From: Cyanobacteria bacterium QS_4_48_99
GTDB taxonomy: Bacteria > Cyanobacteriota > Cyanobacteriia > Cyanobacteriales > Rubidibacteraceae
Direction: 5' to 3'
Length of the DNA: 60,456 nt
Assembly (NCBI GenBank): GCA_003021505.1
Contig: PXPT01000097.1
Span: 1-60,456, forward strand
In this document: positions 8,895 through 17,110 of the stretch, piece by piece
Layout of the letters: each line of letters begins with the position of its first letter
Numbering within the stretch: position 1 is the first letter of the stretch
The notes under the pieces: model-generated
The model's input: only the letters and a program-made list of their open reading frames with translations
What the model was told of the DNA's origin: nothing
Databases searched by the model: none
Made by a program: the position numbers and the translations under genes

Positions 8895-10583
8895 TCACCC
8901 ATCCGTCCACCAGTGATCGCGTTGTACTAAAGTATGAACTTGCCAACTAGGTGAAGTTTGGGGATAGTCGGTGCGGTAATGTCCGCCTCGGCTTTCAGTG
9001 CGAAAGGCAGCACTGTTAAGGACTAGATACGCGACATCAAGGAGATTGAGGGTTTCGGCGTAAGCACGTAGGGTTTTGCCGGAAGGGGAAGTATTAAAAT
9101 TGACGTTCTGACAAGGGGGCGAACTCAGCAGATATTGACTAACTCGGAAATTAGCACATTCTGAGCGCCAGTAATTAATTTGAGCGATCGCTTTTTCCAA
9201 GACGGGTTGCGTGCGACAAATCCCGGCACTGTCCCACACTAGAGCTGGTAACTGCTGCCGAATCCATGCCAATTTTTCCCATTCAGCCTCCCATTCCTCC
9301 ACTACGACATCGGCTTGCTGCTGCATCAATGGCTGAGATTCCCGACTAACTGAGTTGGGTTCGATGTCAATGTCGGCAAGCTGGGCACCGAACACCAAGC
9401 ATTCCAATAGGGAATTACTTGCTAGGCGATTAGCTCCGTGAACGCCTGTGCTGGCAGTTTCCCCAACGGCATATAACCCAGGAATGGAGGTGCGGCTGTT
9501 GAGGTCTGTAACCACTCCACCCATCCAGTAGTGGGCAGCCGGGGCAACTGGAACTGGCTCCCGAAAGACATCGATGCCCCAGGTGTGACATACGTGAACA
9601 ATATTAGGAAATTGCTGGCGAATCTTGTTGGGATTAATGGGGCGCAAATCTAAATAGACGTGGGCATGGGCTGGATGGGGGGTGGTTTTTTGAAGGTGAC
9701 TAAAAATTGCTCGACTCACCACATCTCTAGGTGCTAACTCCCCCTCTGGATGATAATCAAACGCGAAGCGATCGCCCTGCTCGTCTACTAAATGAGCACC
9801 TTCGCCTCGAACAGCTTCACTAATCAGAAAACGAGGGGCACCCAGTATGGTTAGGGCAGTGGGGTGAAATTGGAAAAATTCTAAATCTCGCAGCAGTGCC
9901 CCAGCACGCCCAGCCAGTGCTACGCCATCTCCGGTACTAACTGCCGGATTGGTGGTTTGGGCAAACACTTGACCCCCACCGCCAGTTGCGAGAACTACCC
10001 CAGAAGCTCGTACCCAGCTGATTTGATGGTGATGGAGCAGGCTAATTCCCTGACAGTGACCTGTTTGCGGATGCAGCCACAAATTCAGCGCTAACGCCTG
10101 CGATAGCACTTGAATATTCTTGCGCTCCAATACCTGAGCAGTAAGCGTATTGATGATCGCTCGACCAGTTGTATCGGCAGCATGGAGGACACGGGGGCGA
10201 GAATGAGCGGCTTCTCGCGTCATGGCAAGCTGCTCGTCAAGGCGATCAAAGCTGACACCTAGCTGGAGTAGAGACTCAATCCTCTCGGGTGCTTCTTCCA
10301 CGAGAAACTGTACTGCCTCTGGTATGCAAAGCCCCGCACCAGCCCGCATGGTATCCTCGAAATGCAGCGCGGCTGAGTCCGTATTCTCAAGCGCAGCCGC
10401 AATCCCCCCCTGTGCCCAGTCGCTAGCACCAATCTTGAGAGCATCTTTGGTGATGATACATACCTGCAACGACTCTGGCAAGCAAAGGGCAGCGTAGAGT
10501 CCAGCAGCCCCCGCTCCTACCACGAGAACGTCAAATTGGGTGGGAATCTTTTGGCGAGAAGCATCTGGTTGAGAGGAGGGCAA
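8895..10583 (-). CDS. nadB: L-aspartate oxidase
   Basis: This 562-aa flavoprotein performs the first step of de novo NAD synthesis, oxidising aspartate to iminoaspartate for NadA. The FAD-binding Rossmann motif GAGAAGLYAAL starts at residue 23. The fumarate-reductase-like features ASDWAQGGIAAAL, the FHPTAL loop, EAVRGEGAHLV and GLYAVGETASTGVHGANRLASNSLLE are present, followed by a helical C-terminal domain. The start is TTG with an AAGGA box upstream; no in-frame ATG fits before the conserved region. psbU lies upstream on the same strand, with a terminator hairpin between them, so the two are probably separate units. Confidence 0.95.
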   Translation of the reverse strand: MPSSQPDASRQKIPTQFDVLVVGAGAAGLYAALCLPESLQVCIITKDALKIGASDWAQGGIAAALENTDSAALHFEDTMRAGAGLCIPEAVQFLVEEAPERIESLLQLGVSFDRLDEQLAMTREAAHSRPRVLHAADTTGRAIINTLTAQVLERKNIQVLSQALALNLWLHPQTGHCQGISLLHHHQISWVRASGVVLATGGGGQVFAQTTNPAVSTGDGVALAGRAGALLRDLEFFQFHPTALTILGAPRFLISEAVRGEGAHLVDEQGDRFAFDYHPEGELAPRDVVSRAIFSHLQKTTPHPAHAHVYLDLRPINPNKIRQQFPNIVHVCHTWGIDVFREPVPVAPAAHYWMGGVVTDLNSRTSIPGLYAVGETASTGVHGANRLASNSLLECLVFGAQLADIDIEPNSVSRESQPLMQQQADVVVEEWEAEWEKLAWIRQQLPALVWDSAGICRTQPVLEKAIAQINYWRSECANFRVSQYLLSSPPCQNVNFNTSPSGKTLRAYAETLNLLDVAYLVLNSAAFRTESRGGHYRTDYPQTSPSWQVHTLVQRDHWWTDG

Positions 10584-10625
10584 TGATTTGTTCCTTGGTG
10601 TGAACCCTATACAAAGATTTAATAA

Positions 10626-10646
10626 CCCACCCCTGGCAGGAGTGGG
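10626..10646 (-). terminator. Hairpin terminator downstream of psbU
   Basis: On the minus strand the sequence CCCACTCC-TGCC-AGGGGTGGG folds into a strong GC-rich stem and is followed by TTATTAAAT. It lies 30-50 bases after the psbU stop codon. The T-tract is imperfect, so termination efficiency is a guess. Confidence 0.5.
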
Positions 10647-10679
10647 TGGGACGGAAGGATCGATTAGTCTATACTACGA

Positions 10680-11099
10680 TTACCAATTGACGCCAGGATT
10701 GAAGCGATCGTTTCCTCCGACGTACCGCTCCCGGATTTCACCGGCTTCAAAATTGTCCAGGTTGGCTTGCAAGCGTTTTTTCTGGCTTTCACTCAGCTCA
10801 GGAATGTTCATCACATCCTCAACCTTTTCGTAGGGGGCGTTTTGAACAATCTTGCTCGCCAAGGTGGGATAAAATCCTCGGTACTTGGTAAAGGCGCGTA
10901 TGCTGGCATTGTTGATATCCGTTTTTTCACCTGCGGGGGTGCCAGCAGAAAAGTTTGACTGAGATTCAGCCGCCAAAACGGGAGATGATTGCACTGCAAA
11001 ATCGCTTAAATTTAACGCAAGCGCTTGTTGCTGTCCCATCCATCCCAAGCAGCCAAGCACCAAAGCGAATGCAGCTAGCACACGAATCAGTTTTTTCAT
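10680..11099 (-). CDS. psbU: Photosystem II 12 kDa extrinsic protein PsbU
   Basis: The 139-aa precursor has an N-terminal hydrophobic Sec-type signal (MKKLIRVLAAFALVLGCLG, cleavage probably near LALN or AES) that sends it to the thylakoid lumen. The mature part has the PsbU fold with helix-hairpin-helix-like segments KTDINNASIRAFTKYRGFYPTL and YEKVEDVMNIPELSESQK, ending DRFNPGVNW. PsbU binds the lumenal face of photosystem II and stabilises the oxygen-evolving cluster and its Cl-/Ca2+ requirement. The ATG follows a strong AGGAGG box. It is divergently arranged with a peroxiredoxin gene. Confidence 0.96.
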   Translation of the reverse strand: MKKLIRVLAAFALVLGCLGWMGQQQALALNLSDFAVQSSPVLAAESQSNFSAGTPAGEKTDINNASIRAFTKYRGFYPTLASKIVQNAPYEKVEDVMNIPELSESQKKRLQANLDNFEAGEIRERYVGGNDRFNPGVNW

Positions 11100-11336
11100 C
11101 GACTTAATTCCTCCTAACCAACTTACAAAAGATCAGGTTTTTCTATTCAATTAACTTTTGTTTTACATTATCTCATTTTATCTCAGCACCGGACTTATGC
11201 TGAGTGCTAATTGCCTTTTATAGTCAGTTTTTTGGGCTTAAACTATAATAAAGATCGAAAAGCCGACCGGAAAACCGGTGTTTAATGGTAGAATAAGATA
11301 TCGTTTTTCTGGATGTGTCTTAAAGGAGATTAACCA
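11100..11336. promoter_or_regulatory. Divergent control region psbU / peroxiredoxin
   Basis: This 237-bp AT-rich spacer holds both promoters. Towards the peroxiredoxin there is a TAGAAT (11289-11294) -10-like box and an ACCGG-AAAA-CCGGT hairpin at 11266-11279, just where a -35 would lie. Towards psbU there are several TATAAT-like and TAAAAT-like boxes. Strong ribosome-binding sites occur on both sides: AGGAGG before psbU and AAAGGAG before the peroxiredoxin. The palindrome could be an operator, a guess from position only. Confidence 0.4.
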
Positions 11337-11975
11337 ATGGCTCTGCAATTAGGCGATACAGTTCCCGATTTTACGCAGTCTTCGAGTGCAGGCGAAATCT
11401 CATTTTACGAATGGGCAGGCGATAGCTGGGTAGTCCTATTTTCCCATCCGGCAGACTACACGCCAGTTTGCACGACGGAATTAGGTGATGTAGCTCGCCT
11501 CAAGCCCGAATTTGACAAGCGCAACGCTAAAGTGCTGGCACTGAGTGTTGATAGCGCTGAATCTCACGTAGGCTGGATTAAGGATATTGAGGAAACCCAG
11601 GACGCTAACCTTAATTATCCCATTTTGGCAGATGGCGATCGCAAGGTTTCTGATCTCTACGGTATGATCCATCCCAATGCCAACAACACCTTGACGGTTC
11701 GCTCTGTCTTTATTATTGACCCCAACAAGAAACTGCGGCTTACATTTACTTATCCAGCCAGCACGGGTCGCAATTTTCCTGAAATTCTGCGGGTAATTGA
11801 TTCTCTCCAGTTGACAGACCACCACCAGGTGGCTACTCCTTCTAATTGGGGGGAAGGAGAGGATTGCGTGATTGTTCCCTCTATCAAAGACCCGGAAGAA
11901 TTGAAGCAAAAGTTTCCCAAGGGTTACACCGAAGTCAAGCCCTATTTGCGGATAACTCCTCAGCCGAACAAGTGA
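11337..11975 (+). CDS. 1-Cys peroxiredoxin (Prx6 type)
   Basis: The 212-aa thiol peroxidase has the catalytic PADYTPVC motif with peroxidatic C45. It also has the Prx6-type C-terminal domain with the arm sequences TVRSVFIIDPNKKLRLT and GEGEDCVIVPSI, KFPKGY. It reduces H2O2 and alkyl hydroperoxides in the cytosol. Cyanobacterial Prx6-type proteins usually act without an intramolecular resolving Cys. The ATG start is 8 bases after AAGGAG. Its divergent position next to psbU is suggestive of oxidative-stress co-regulation but proves nothing. Confidence 0.93.
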   Translation: MALQLGDTVPDFTQSSSAGEISFYEWAGDSWVVLFSHPADYTPVCTTELGDVARLKPEFDKRNAKVLALSVDSAESHVGWIKDIEETQDANLNYPILADGDRKVSDLYGMIHPNANNTLTVRSVFIIDPNKKLRLTFTYPASTGRNFPEILRVIDSLQLTDHHQVATPSNWGEGEDCVIVPSIKDPEELKQKFPKGYTEVKPYLRITPQPNK

Positions 11976-11990
11976 ACTGCAGCATACTCA

Positions 11991-12008
11991 AGGGTGGCAT
12001 ACCACCCT
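11991..12008. terminator. Perfect hairpin downstream of peroxiredoxin gene
   Basis: AGGGTGG-CATA-CCACCCT is a perfect 7-bp stem with a 4-nt loop starting 16 bases after the stop codon. There is no T-run, so it may be a processing or stabilising hairpin rather than a classical terminator. Confidence 0.45.
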
Positions 12009-12175
12009 GCTGCGCTTGTCAGTGTCGCTTCCAAGGAGACGCAACGAGGATATTAATAAATCGCACGCGTCGCAAAGAACGCAGAGGAGAGATAAAGAGA
12101 GGCAAATTGTTGATTTAGGGTGAAGCTAGGGCGGCGTAAGTATCGAAGAGATTAGAGATTAATTGAAGATATCGT

Positions 12176-13171
12176 ATGGATATTAGTAATGGTTTCGTGG
12201 GGACGGTTGGTAACACGCCCTTGATTCGGCTCAATCGCATGAGTAATGAGACAGGCTGTGAGATTCTTGGAAAGGCTGAGTTTCTTAATCCAGGTGGCTC
12301 AGTTAAAGACCGCGCGGCACTCTATATCATCAGAGATGCTGAAGAAAGAGGGTTGCTGAAACCGGGCGGCACAGTAGTTGAGGGAACCGCAGGCAATACG
12401 GGGATTGGTCTCACCCATATTTGTAACGCCAAGGGCTACCGATGCCTGATTATTATCCCCGAAACCCAGTCTCAGGAGAAAATAGATGCTTTGAGGACTT
12501 TGGGGGCAGAAGTCCGTACTGTGCCCGCAGTGCCCTACCGTGACCCCAACAACTATGTGAAAGTCTCTGGGCGTTTGGCTGAAGAGATGGACAATGCTAT
12601 CTGGGCGAATCAGTTTGATAATGTGGCAAACCGACGCGGGCACTACGAAACCACTGGTGCTGAAATTTGGGAGCAGACAGGCGGTAAGGTCGATATCTGG
12701 ACGACTTCGACGGGAACAGGCGGCACGTTTGCGGGAGTCTCCATGTTTTTTAAGGAGAAAAACCCCTCTGTTCGCAGCATCGTAGCAGATCCCATGGGCA
12801 GTGGTCTCTACAGTTATGTCAAGACGGGGACAATTAGCACTGAGGGGAAATCAGTTACTGAAGGCATTGGCATTAGTCGCATTACCGCTAATATGGAAGG
12901 CGCTCCCATTGACGATGCCATTCAGATTGATGACAGAGAGTGCGTGCGGATATTATACAAGTTGCTAGAGGAAGAGGGATTATTTATGGGTGGCTCTGTG
13001 GGCATTAATGTCGGAGCTGCCTATGCTCTAGCAAAGCAAATGGGACCAGGTCATACTATTGCTACGGTACTCTGTGATGGTGGAAGCCGTTATCAGTCAC
13101 GCTTGTATAACCGTGAATGGCTAGCAGAAAAGGAACTTTTGCCCGACTCAGTGTCAGCACCCCCGAGTTGA
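12176..13171 (+). CDS. cysK: Cysteine synthase A
   Basis: The 331-aa PLP enzyme makes cysteine from O-acetylserine and sulfide. It shows NTPLIRLN at residue 13, the catalytic K44 in NPGGSVKDRAA, the substrate loop EGTAGNTGIGL, and the phosphate loop STGTGGTFAGV. The C-terminal end (ELLPDSVSAPPS) directly abuts the mobile-element remnant that follows. The last codons (CCCCCGAGTTGA) may therefore come from the insertion boundary. ATG start. A cystathionine beta-synthase or O-phosphoserine sulfhydrylase role is less likely. Confidence 0.92.
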   Translation: MDISNGFVGTVGNTPLIRLNRMSNETGCEILGKAEFLNPGGSVKDRAALYIIRDAEERGLLKPGGTVVEGTAGNTGIGLTHICNAKGYRCLIIIPETQSQEKIDALRTLGAEVRTVPAVPYRDPNNYVKVSGRLAEEMDNAIWANQFDNVANRRGHYETTGAEIWEQTGGKVDIWTTSTGTGGTFAGVSMFFKEKNPSVRSIVADPMGSGLYSYVKTGTISTEGKSVTEGIGISRITANMEGAPIDDAIQIDDRECVRILYKLLEEEGLFMGGSVGINVGAAYALAKQMGPGHTIATVLCDGGSRYQSRLYNREWLAEKELLPDSVSAPPS

Positions 13172-13366
13172 AGTCGCGGGCTTAGGGCAACCATCCGAAG
13201 TTAAACCTGACTAGCCCACTCAGTCGCTATCTGGTACGTACTTCCAAATGCTTTCCCAGTTTGGATTATCTACAAGGCGCGAGTTGCCAAACTCGTCTAA
13301 AAGGCGAACATCTTGATAGCGATGGGCGAGGGAACTTGCCTACTCCAAAAAAGGAGAATTATCTTC
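13172..13366 (+). ncRNA. Probable omega-RNA (OMEGA guide RNA) leader of the IscB remnant
   Basis: The 195 bp between cysK and the iscB start are non-coding and full of structure: CGAGTT-GCCA-AACTCG (13280-13295), CATC/GATG around 13309-13325, the segment GGGAACTTGCCTACTCC, and CTCC-AAAAAA-GGAG (13343-13356), whose GGAG doubles as the iscB ribosome-binding site. IscB systems encode a guide RNA of about this size immediately upstream of the ORF, with the guide at the 5' end taken from DNA flanking the element. If that holds here, the guide would derive from the cysK 3' end. The assignment rests on position and hairpins, not on a database match. Confidence 0.6.
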
Positions 13367-13844
13367 ATGCGAGTTCCAGTTATTTCTCAAGACGGTAAAC
13401 CGTTGATGCCTACCAAACCTTCCCGCGCCCGAGGTGGTCAAAGAAGGTAAAGCGAAAGGATTTTTCAAGGACCTGAATCAATACTGCGTCCAACTGTTAG
13501 AGGAACCAAGCGGGAAAGAAACTCAATCCATTTCTGTTGGGATTGACCCCGGAAAGAAGTACAGGGGCGTGGGCGTTCCAAGTGCTAAATTTACGCTTTG
13601 GAAAGCTCACCTCATCCTCCCCTTAGAAACAGTTAAAAAACTAATGGAGCAGCGCCGGATGATGTGTCGAGGAGGCAGGGGAAGGCGGACATATCAAGGG
13701 GGCGAAATAAATTTGCCCCCCGTGTCCTTGCGGATTAATCGTAAAGTTCCTTACGCTCAGAGAGCGCATCGTCAGAAGCGTTTTGACAACCGTAGGGGAC
13801 ATAAGTTGCCACCATCAATTCGAGCCAATCGCCAGTTCGAATAA
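13367..13844 (+). pseudogene. iscB: iscB remnant (RRXRR / PLMP-domain RNA-guided nuclease), frameshifted and truncated
   Basis: The first 22 codons from ATG 13367 read MRVPVISQDGKPLMPTKPSR, the PLMP-domain signature of IscB/IsrB. A frame change near 13430 then leads to VKEGKAKGFFKDLNQYCVQL. The RuvC-I motif follows (SVGIDPGKKYRGVGV, with the catalytic Asp), then a bridge-helix region (RRMMCRGGRGRR) and RFDNRRGHKLPPSIRANRQFE before a stop. About 155 residues remain of the usual 400-500; RuvC-II, HNH and RuvC-III are missing. A short insertion (about 14 residues, TYQGGEINLPP) interrupts the bridge helix. The gene is certainly inactive as a nuclease. Confidence 0.85.
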
Positions 13845-13960
13845 GGCAGAGGTGCGGAGGAACAGGGGGAGCAGAGGAGCAGAGGAGCAGAGGAGAATAA
13901 ACCTTTAAGCTTCAACCTGTAACCTGTAACCTTTAACCTGTAACCTTTAACCTTCCACAA
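13845..13960. repeat. Tandem repeats between iscB remnant and recQ
   Basis: The spacer consists of AGAGGAGC octamers (four in a row near 13870-13895) followed by AACCTGTA/AACCTTTA heptamer-octamer units up to the recQ start. It is STRR-like low-complexity DNA with no other visible signal. Confidence 0.6.
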
Positions 13961-13962
13961 CT

Positions 13963-16092
13963 ATGCACCAGTTGCACTCGCTGGAGGCGGCACTCAAACA
14001 CTTCTTTGGTTACGATAGCTTTCGCCCTGAGCAGCGGCAGATTATTGAAGAAGCACTTGCCCAGCGGGATTTACTAGTGGTAATGCCTACGGGGGGCGGT
14101 AAGTCTCTCTGTTTCCAACTGCCTGCGCTGCTGAAGTCGGGGTTAACCGTGGTGGTGTCGCCCTTGATTGCGCTTATGCAAGATCAAGTGGATGCGCTGC
14201 GCGATAACGGGATTGCGGCGACGTTTCTCAATAGTAGTTTGAGTTTGGCAGAGATGCGATCGCGCGAAGCTGACATTTTGAGTGGTAAAGTTAAGTTACT
14301 CTACGTGGCTCCAGAGCGCCTGCTATCAGAGCGATTTCTGCCCTTTTTAGAGAAGGTGCGATCGCAACAGGGAATTTCTGCCTTTGCTATCGATGAGGCA
14401 CACTGCGTTTCGGAATGGGGGCACGACTTCCGCCCCGAATACCGCCAGCTCAAACAACTTCGCCAACGTTACTCCCATATCCCCATTATTGCCCTCACTG
14501 CCACGGCAACTACGCGAGTACGCCAAGACATTATCCAACAGCTCACCTTGCGGCAGCCGGGTGTTCACATTGCCAGCTTCAACCGCCCCAACCTCTACTA
14601 CGAGGTGCAACCGAAGCAGCGTCAAAGCTACAACCAGCTTTTAAAGCAGATTCGTGCTCAAAAAGGCTCAGGGATTGTCTACTGTCTCAGCCGTCGCCGG
14701 GTGAATGAAATTGCTGCTCGGCTAGCTCAAGATGGCATTTCCGCACTGCCTTACCATGCGGGCATGAGTGACGAAAATCGTGCTGCCCATCATACTTGCT
14801 TCATCCGAGATGACGTGCAAGTGATGGTGGCAACGATCGCATTTGGCATGGGGATTAATAAACCCGACATCCGCTTTGTAATCCACTACGACTTACCCCG
14901 CAATCTAGAGAGTTATTATCAAGAATCGGGGCGAGCAGGGCGAGATGGGGAACCCGCCCACTGTGCGCTATTTTTCGGTGCCAAGGATATCCGCACTGTC
15001 GAGTATCTCATCGAGCAAAAACCTAATCCCGACGAGCAGCGCGTAGCTCGTCAGCAGTTGCGCCAAGTAATTGACTACGCTGAGGGGACAGACTGCCGCC
15101 GCACGATTCAGCTTGGTTACTTTGGGGAGCGGTTTTCAGGTAATTGCGGCAATTGTGATAACTGTCTTAATCCTAAACCGATAGAAGATTGGACGATTGA
15201 AGCACAAAAGTTTCTCTCTTGTGTCGCACGTTGCCAAGAAAAATTTGGGATGGCGCATATTATTGATGTACTGCGGGGTTCGAGACGGAAAAAAATTGAG
15301 CAGAATGGGCATCACTTGCTCTCTACTTATGGGATTGGCAAGGATCAGCCTACAGAAGCTTGGAAAATGCTAGCGCGATCGCTCCTTCATCAAGGATTAG
15401 TCAGCGAAACCACCGATGGCTACCGGGTGCTAAAGCTTAACAAACGCAGTTGGGAAATCCTACGCAAGCAGCGCTCTGTCGAGATTGCTGTTACCAAAGC
15501 GCCCGCTACAAAAGCGACAGGAGAAGCTACCCCGAAAGCAGTGGAAGCAGAAATGCTCTTTATGCAACTGCAACGCCTACGCAAACAATTAGCCGATGCT
15601 CAATCCGTTCCCCCTTACGTTGTCTTTGCCGATTCCAGCCTGAAGCTGATGGCACAGCTTAAACCCCAAACCTTAGATGCCTTTGCCCAAATCTCGGGGG
15701 TTGGTACGCATAAACTTAATCAGTACGGAGAGCAATTTGTTTCTGAAATCCGCGCTTTTTGTCAAGAACAAGCACCACCTGTGCCGCTTCCTTCTGATAG
15801 TCAAATGACGACGCTGCAACTATACCAGCAGGGGTTAAGCGTGGAAGAAATTGCTCAAAGGCGGAGTCTTACCCCTGGCACAATTATCAATCATTTGAGC
15901 GAACTGATTGAGATGAGGCAACCAGTTGATTTGAATCGGCTAGTGTCTGCCCAACATCAGAAGTGTATTTTAAAGGCAATCCAGACTGTTGGTTCTGACT
16001 CTCTTAAAACTATCCGCGAACATCTCGGAGAAAGCTTTAGCTACGAAGAGATTCGACTAGTACGAGCTTGGTGGCGAAGGGAAAAAACTTAG
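13963..16092 (+). CDS. recQ: ATP-dependent DNA helicase RecQ
   Basis: The 709-aa 3'-5' helicase has Walker A MPTGGGKS at 41-48, an aromatic-rich loop after the DEAH box (IDEAHCVSEWGHDFRPEY), ALTATAT, and motifs V/VI (ATIAFGMGINKPDIR; QESGRAGRDG). It has a Zn-binding RQC cluster (DCRR...NCGNCDNC), an HRDC domain near residues 520-590, and a C-terminal helix-turn-helix (LYQQGLSVEEIAQRRSLTPGTIINHL). It acts in recombination and restart of stalled forks. The full-length frame is intact although both flanks are decayed elements. Confidence 0.96.
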   Translation: MHQLHSLEAALKHFFGYDSFRPEQRQIIEEALAQRDLLVVMPTGGGKSLCFQLPALLKSGLTVVVSPLIALMQDQVDALRDNGIAATFLNSSLSLAEMRSREADILSGKVKLLYVAPERLLSERFLPFLEKVRSQQGISAFAIDEAHCVSEWGHDFRPEYRQLKQLRQRYSHIPIIALTATATTRVRQDIIQQLTLRQPGVHIASFNRPNLYYEVQPKQRQSYNQLLKQIRAQKGSGIVYCLSRRRVNEIAARLAQDGISALPYHAGMSDENRAAHHTCFIRDDVQVMVATIAFGMGINKPDIRFVIHYDLPRNLESYYQESGRAGRDGEPAHCALFFGAKDIRTVEYLIEQKPNPDEQRVARQQLRQVIDYAEGTDCRRTIQLGYFGERFSGNCGNCDNCLNPKPIEDWTIEAQKFLSCVARCQEKFGMAHIIDVLRGSRRKKIEQNGHHLLSTYGIGKDQPTEAWKMLARSLLHQGLVSETTDGYRVLKLNKRSWEILRKQRSVEIAVTKAPATKATGEATPKAVEAEMLFMQLQRLRKQLADAQSVPPYVVFADSSLKLMAQLKPQTLDAFAQISGVGTHKLNQYGEQFVSEIRAFCQEQAPPVPLPSDSQMTTLQLYQQGLSVEEIAQRRSLTPGTIINHLSELIEMRQPVDLNRLVSAQHQKCILKAIQTVGSDSLKTIREHLGESFSYEEIRLVRAWWRREKT

Positions 16093-16127
16093 TGAAGATA
16101 CTAATGGATTACTAGGGCTGCCAAGTA

Positions 16128-16432
16128 CGATTAACAGACGAGCGATTAACACATATTTTGCCACGTCGGGAAATGTCTAGTATGGAAGCAGCAATAGAAG
16201 CAACTCTAAGAACCCGGAATTAGTCAGGAAATCGAAAACCGATGCAACTGCATTTTAAAACTACTGCTACTATAGCGAAACTCAAGTCGGTCGCGGATTA
16301 CTCCGCCGCGAAGCGACGGAGCCTGCCGCGACCGTTGGTGAAAAATGGCTTTGTGTAGTCGTGAAGTACACAGAAGAAGATGCTTTTGTTCTAACTGCCT
16401 ATCTAACCGATAAACCGAAGCAAGGAGAATAG
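16128..16432 (+). pseudogene. DUF4258-like protein, frameshifted, stop-containing, with an in-frame palindromic insertion
   Basis: Reading RLTHILPRREMSSMEAAIEATLR, then (after one missing base near 16212) PELVRKSKTDATAF, then TAA (16256-16258), then YSETQV and, past an inserted 48-bp palindromic block, GEKWLCVVVKYTEEDAFV and LTAYLTDKPKQGE. The ending is that of small cyanobacterial proteins coded just before DUF2283 genes, a toxin/antitoxin-like pair of unproven function. No start codon is left in frame. The downstream DUF2283 gene begins 2 bases after the stop, so they were an operon. The DUF4258 label is a family guess from memory. Confidence 0.6.
16288..16334. repeat. Palindromic element inserted in frame in a coding sequence
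   Basis: Nine-base perfect inverted arms, CGGTCGCGG (16288-16296) and CCGCGACCG (16326-16334), enclose a second inverted pair, CTCCGCCG (16301-16308) and CGACGGAG (16314-16321), with one mismatch. The block adds 48 bp, flanked by GTCGG and GTTGG, and interrupts the conserved peptide between QV and GEKWLC. It stays open in the host reading frame, encoding VGRGLLRREATEPAAT. No second copy was seen in this window. Confidence 0.65.
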
Positions 16433-16434
16433 AT

Positions 16435-16654
16435 ATGGTTTCAACTGTAAAGATTTGGTTTGATCAAGAAGGGTATTTTTTGGAAGTTCTTTTTTTCGGA
16501 GCAACCTGGCTACATACGAGAAACTGAGAACGATGCAGTAATGGAACGGGTTGATGAGCAAGGTAATCTGTTGGGATTCTCTGTGATGCAGGTAAGCCGT
16601 TTGGCAACGGAAAAGCCTCTTGTTGCTGAGTTAGTTTCCCAGGCACAAAGCTAA
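16435..16654 (+). pseudogene. DUF2283 protein, frameshifted in a T-run
   Basis: From ATG 16435 the frame reads MVSTVKIWFDQEGYFLEVLF. It is then lost at a run of seven Ts near 16490. The next frame continues SEQPGYIRETENDAVMER, VDEQGNLLGFSVMQVSRL, the DUF2283 pattern (D.EGDFLEI.F......E....ERVDEEGN..GFEI). Removing one T restores a 73-residue protein. DUF2283 proteins are usually the second gene of a two-gene module. With the first gene also broken, this is most likely real decay and not a single read error. Confidence 0.75.
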
Positions 16655-16661
16655 CTGGATA

Positions 16662-17066
16662 GTGGTGGCTATTTCCCCCTGGTGCAGGCACTTAGACGGA
16701 TTCCCTTCCAAACAGCGATCGCTCACCGCAGCACTTCCCCAAACGTATCCTTTACGGCGTAATGTTCTAGAACTGCTGGCTAATTGGCGGATTAACGTAG
16801 AAGGGAGTGAAAATCTAAGTAATGAAGACAGGGAGTTAATTATGAACTTATCACCCGCATATCTCCGTTGGCGAGAAGAAACCTTACAGGAAGGCAAGCA
16901 GGAGATGATTGAAAACCTTCTGAGAGTTCGATTTGGAGCCTTGGATGAAGAACTATTGGGAATAATCCCGCCCATGTTGCAGTTACCAACCGAAGAATTA
17001 ACTCGCTTGTTGCTTACGCTTTTTCGAAATGAGTTACTGGAGAGGTTTAGCGGGCAGTCTAGCTAG
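16662..17066 (+). pseudogene. C-terminal fragment of an Rpn/DUF4351-like protein
   Basis: Only the tail of a larger family is recognisable: RELIMNLSPAYLRWREETLQ, EMIENLLRVRFGALDEELL and LPTEELTRLLLTLFRNELLERF. This resembles the C-terminus of cyanobacterial PD-(D/E)XK Rpn-type proteins with a DUF4351 end. The first about 30 residues of the ORF (MVAISPWCRHLDG) show no family similarity, and the nuclease domain is absent. The nominal start overlaps DNA of the preceding decayed module. It is probably a leftover of a deletion. The family assignment is moderately sure. Confidence 0.55.
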
Positions 17067-17110
17067 AGAGGTTAGCGTAGGAGTGCCGAAAAGCGCTAGT
17101 AAGTCGTTTC

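Noticed and set aside
13860-13960. Tandem repeats looking like a CRISPR array
   Set aside because: Units are 7-8 bp with no unique spacers of constant length and no cas genes nearby.
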